From positions 1-8,201 of the forward strand of contig CASEKZ010000016.1 in assembly GCA_949288625.1 (NCBI GenBank): DNA of 8,201 nucleotides. The letters are read 5' to 3'. This DNA comes from an uncultured bacterium (GTDB lineage: Bacteria; Bacillota_I; Bacilli_A; RF39; UBA660). Shown here piece after piece: positions 6,741-8,201 of this stretch; positions within the stretch are counted from its first letter, which is position 1, and each line of letters starts with the position of its first letter. The position numbers were made by a program, and so were the translations under genes. The notes under the pieces were generated by a model, which was given only the letters and a program-made list of their open reading frames with translations, was not told the DNA's origin and searched no databases.

Positions 6741-6766
6741 ACCAAAGGAAAAAGGAAGTGATTTTT

Positions 6767-7864
6767 GTGTCTTTAACCGCAGGAATAGTAGGATTACCAA
6801 ACGTAGGTAAATCAACACTTTTTAACGCTATTACAAAAAAACATATTTTGGCGGCTAATTATCCGTTTGCAACCATTGAGCCAAACGTTGGGATGGTAAC
6901 CGTGCCAGATAAAAGGCTTGATTTTTTAAATGAATTAGTAAAACCGAAAAGTTTAGTTCCGACAACGTTTGAATTTACTGATATTGCAGGACTTGTTAAA
7001 GGTGCATCACACGGAGAAGGTTTAGGAAACAAATTTTTATCACACATAAGAGAAGTTGATGCCGTAGTAGAAGTATTAAGGTGCTTTGATGATTCAAACA
7101 TTACGCACGTAGAAGGAAAAACAGATCCAATTCGTGACATTGAAATAATAGACGTTGAGTTTATCTTTTGTGACTTAGAAGTAGTTAATAATAGGCTAGG
7201 CAAAATAGAGAAAAAAGCCATATCTACAAAAGATAAAGATGCCCTAAAAGAAGTGGAACTTTTAAAAAGAATAAAAGAAGCTTTAGAAAATAATATTCCG
7301 GCAAGAAAACTAGAATATACAAAAGATGAAGAAAAAATATTAAAAGCATATAACTTACTTACTAAAAAACCAGTAATATATGTTGCAAACATAAAAGAAG
7401 AAGACATAAATAAAGATAATGATTATGTAAAAAAGGTAAGGGAATACGCAAAAAAAGATAACGCTGAGGTAATCGTGTTATGCGCAAAAATAGAAGAAGA
7501 GTTAAGTGGCTTTGAAGACGAAGAAAAAAAGGCTTTCTTAAACGATTTAGGAATAGAAGAAAGTGGACTTGATAAGTTAATTAAAGCATCATATCATTTG
7601 CTTGGACTTCAAACATACTTTACTGCAGGTCCTAAAGAAGTAAGGGCATGGACCTTTAAAAAAGGTATGAAAGCACCAGAGTGTGCCGGTATTATTCATA
7701 GTGACTTTGAAAAAGGATTCATAAGAGCAGAAGTAATTTCTTTTGATGATTATAAGAAGTATAACGGCGAAAAATGTGCTAAAGAAGCAGGTAAACTTAG
7801 AAGTGAAGGAAAAGATTACGTAACGCAAGACGGGGACGTTTGCTTATTTAGGTTTAATAATTAA
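6767..7864 (+). CDS. ychF: Redox-regulated ATPase/GTPase YchF
   Basis: A 365-residue YchF protein (family 363-366), an Obg-group P-loop NTPase that binds ribosomes and prefers ATP; it is linked to translation and stress responses. The P-loop GLPNVGKST is at 9-17, NYPFATIEPNVG at 31-42, the G3 region DIAGLVKGAS at 72-81 with GEGLGNKFL (83-91), and the nucleotide-specificity motif at 208-211 reads NIKE, the NxxE form that replaces the GTPase NKxD. A coiled-coil insertion covers about 140-200, and the C-terminal TGS domain about 280-365 (LQTYFTAGPKEVRAWT, 281-296). GTG at 6767 is chosen because the family begins M-x-L-T-A-G-I-V-G at this point and AAGGAAGTG lies just upstream. A GTG at 6758 is part of that ribosome-binding site. 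The gene stands alone between its own promoter and terminator. Confidence 0.96.
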   Translation: MSLTAGIVGLPNVGKSTLFNAITKKHILAANYPFATIEPNVGMVTVPDKRLDFLNELVKPKSLVPTTFEFTDIAGLVKGASHGEGLGNKFLSHIREVDAVVEVLRCFDDSNITHVEGKTDPIRDIEIIDVEFIFCDLEVVNNRLGKIEKKAISTKDKDALKEVELLKRIKEALENNIPARKLEYTKDEEKILKAYNLLTKKPVIYVANIKEEDINKDNDYVKKVREYAKKDNAEVIVLCAKIEEELSGFEDEEKKAFLNDLGIEESGLDKLIKASYHLLGLQTYFTAGPKEVRAWTFKKGMKAPECAGIIHSDFEKGFIRAEVISFDDYKKYNGEKCAKEAGKLRSEGKDYVTQDGDVCLFRFNN

Positions 7865-7923
7865 AAGATAAAATATTTAATTTTTCTACTAAGGATTTGT
7901 ATTTAGTACAACTTGTGATATTA

Positions 7924-7951
7924 AAAAGAAATAATTGGTTTTATTTCTTTT
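7924..7951 (+). terminator. Probable intrinsic terminator of ychF
   Basis: AAAAGAAATAA (7924-7934) pairs perfectly with TTATTTCTTTT (7941-7951), eleven pairs around a six-base loop. The T run is mostly within the stem arm, so strength is uncertain. The near-symmetry means it could also work on the other strand. It lies 60 bases after the ychF stop and just before the next promoter. Confidence 0.65.
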
Positions 7952-7955
7952 ATTA

Positions 7956-7985
7956 TTGACTAAAAGTATATATTTTGTATATACT
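7956..7985 (+). promoter_or_regulatory. Promoter of the MazE-like antitoxin gene
   Basis: TTGACT (7956-7961) matches the -35 consensus at five of six bases, and TATACT (7980-7985) is a good -10, with an 18-base spacer. The predicted start is near 7992. AAGGAGA (7994-8000) then serves as ribosome-binding site for the ATG at 8008. Confidence 0.8.
7965..7985. repeat. Inverted repeat overlapping the antitoxin promoter, candidate operator
   Basis: AGTATATA (7965-7972) and TATATACT (7978-7985) are perfect eight-base inverted arms around TTTTG. The right arm contains the whole -10 box and the left arm lies in the promoter spacer. A second, overlapping palindrome, CTATATATAG, occupies 7984-7993. Antitoxins of the MazE/AbrB type normally repress their own operon by binding palindromes at the promoter, which makes this a candidate operator; high AT content makes chance possible. 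Confidence 0.5.
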
Positions 7986-8007
7986 ATATATAGAAGGAGA
8001 AATACTT

Positions 8008-8201
8008 ATGGAGGCAAGATTACAAAAATGGGGAAATTCATCTGGAATTAGAATACCAAAAAGTTTTTTAAAATCGCTTAATTTAAATACAAATGATGAA
8101 GTAGATATTAGTATAGATGAAGATAAAATAATAATATCTAAAATTAATAAAAAAAGAATTTCTTTAAAAAATAGAATAAAAAAATATACTGGACCAAATC
8201 T
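8008..8201 (+). CDS. mazE: MazE/AbrB-type antitoxin, N-terminal part (3' end outside window)
   Basis: The first 64 residues of a small DNA-binding protein of the AbrB/MazE swapped-hairpin type. KWGNSSGIRIPKSFLKSLNL (7-26) is the family hallmark, followed by a short strand region, EVDISIDEDKIIISKI (31-46). From about 50 on (RISLKNRIKKYTGPN) the sequence resembles the flexible C-terminal tail by which MazE-type antitoxins cover the MazF ribonuclease. The frame is open to the window edge, so the end and any toxin gene are not visible. Ribosome-binding site AAGGAGA is eight bases upstream. Hand-counted G+C is about 21%, against about 30% in sampled stretches of ychF, which may point to recent acquisition. 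An alternative is a stand-alone AbrB-like regulator, but the WGNSxGIRIP form is the one usual in toxin-antitoxin pairs. Confidence 0.85.
   Translation, partial: MEARLQKWGNSSGIRIPKSFLKSLNLNTNDEVDISIDEDKIIISKINKKRISLKNRIKKYTGPN

Noticed and set aside
6567..6761. Open frame overlapping the end of abgT and the ychF promoter
   Set aside because: It runs in another frame through coding sequence, the terminator and the promoter, has no ribosome-binding site worth the name, and encodes no recognisable protein.
6758..6766. GTG start for ychF adding three residues
   Set aside because: It lies within the ribosome-binding site, and the family N-terminus fits the GTG at 6767.
6859..7407. Long minus-strand open frame opposite ychF
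   Set aside because: It is the complement of a strongly conserved gene; the Ser/Phe-rich translation has no family features.
7887..7908. Inverted repeat TACTAA...TTAGTA after ychF
   Set aside because: Only six pairs with a ten-base loop and no T run; the stronger hairpin at 7924-7951 explains termination better.

Overview
The window is an AT-rich segment (about 30% G+C by hand count in ychF samples) from a low-G+C Gram-positive bacterium, most likely a Bacillota member of or near the class Bacilli. The gene content points there: whiA, soj/spo0J-type parAB, a DUF951 protein and a YchF GTPase in the arrangement usual near the replication origin of these bacteria. TGG is used for tryptophan, and mscS ends in a TGA that acts as a stop, so the standard bacterial code fits better than the Mycoplasma code. 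Every gene lies on the + strand and none of the gaps exceeds 150 bases.

Left part (1-2398): the C-terminal part of lgt (lipoprotein lipidation), cut by the window edge, overlaps a complete thioredoxin-reductase-like flavoprotein gene. A weak terminator follows, then whiA with its own near-consensus promoter. This looks like a shortened form of the B. subtilis trxB-yvcI-yvcJ-yvcK-whiA region.

Middle part (2399-6710): a five-gene operon, parA-parB-mscS-DUF951-abgT, in which neighbours overlap or nearly touch. A promoter precedes parA and a clear intrinsic terminator follows abgT. ParA and ParB act in chromosome origin segregation. MscS is an osmotic safety valve. The DUF951 protein is a small Cys-bearing protein of unknown role. 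The AbgT-family permease is an unusual member of this otherwise familiar set.

Right part (6711-8201): ychF with its own promoter and terminator, then the start of a MazE/AbrB-type antitoxin gene cut by the window edge. The antitoxin gene has a strong promoter overlapped by an inverted repeat and is poorer in G+C than ychF. Its toxin partner, if present, lies outside the window.

I see no tRNA or rRNA gene, CRISPR array, insertion sequence, replication origin or parS site. No wholly new system is evident. The points worth a second look are the gene order, an altered NADPH-binding motif in the reductase, abgT in the par operon, and two inverted repeats at promoters.
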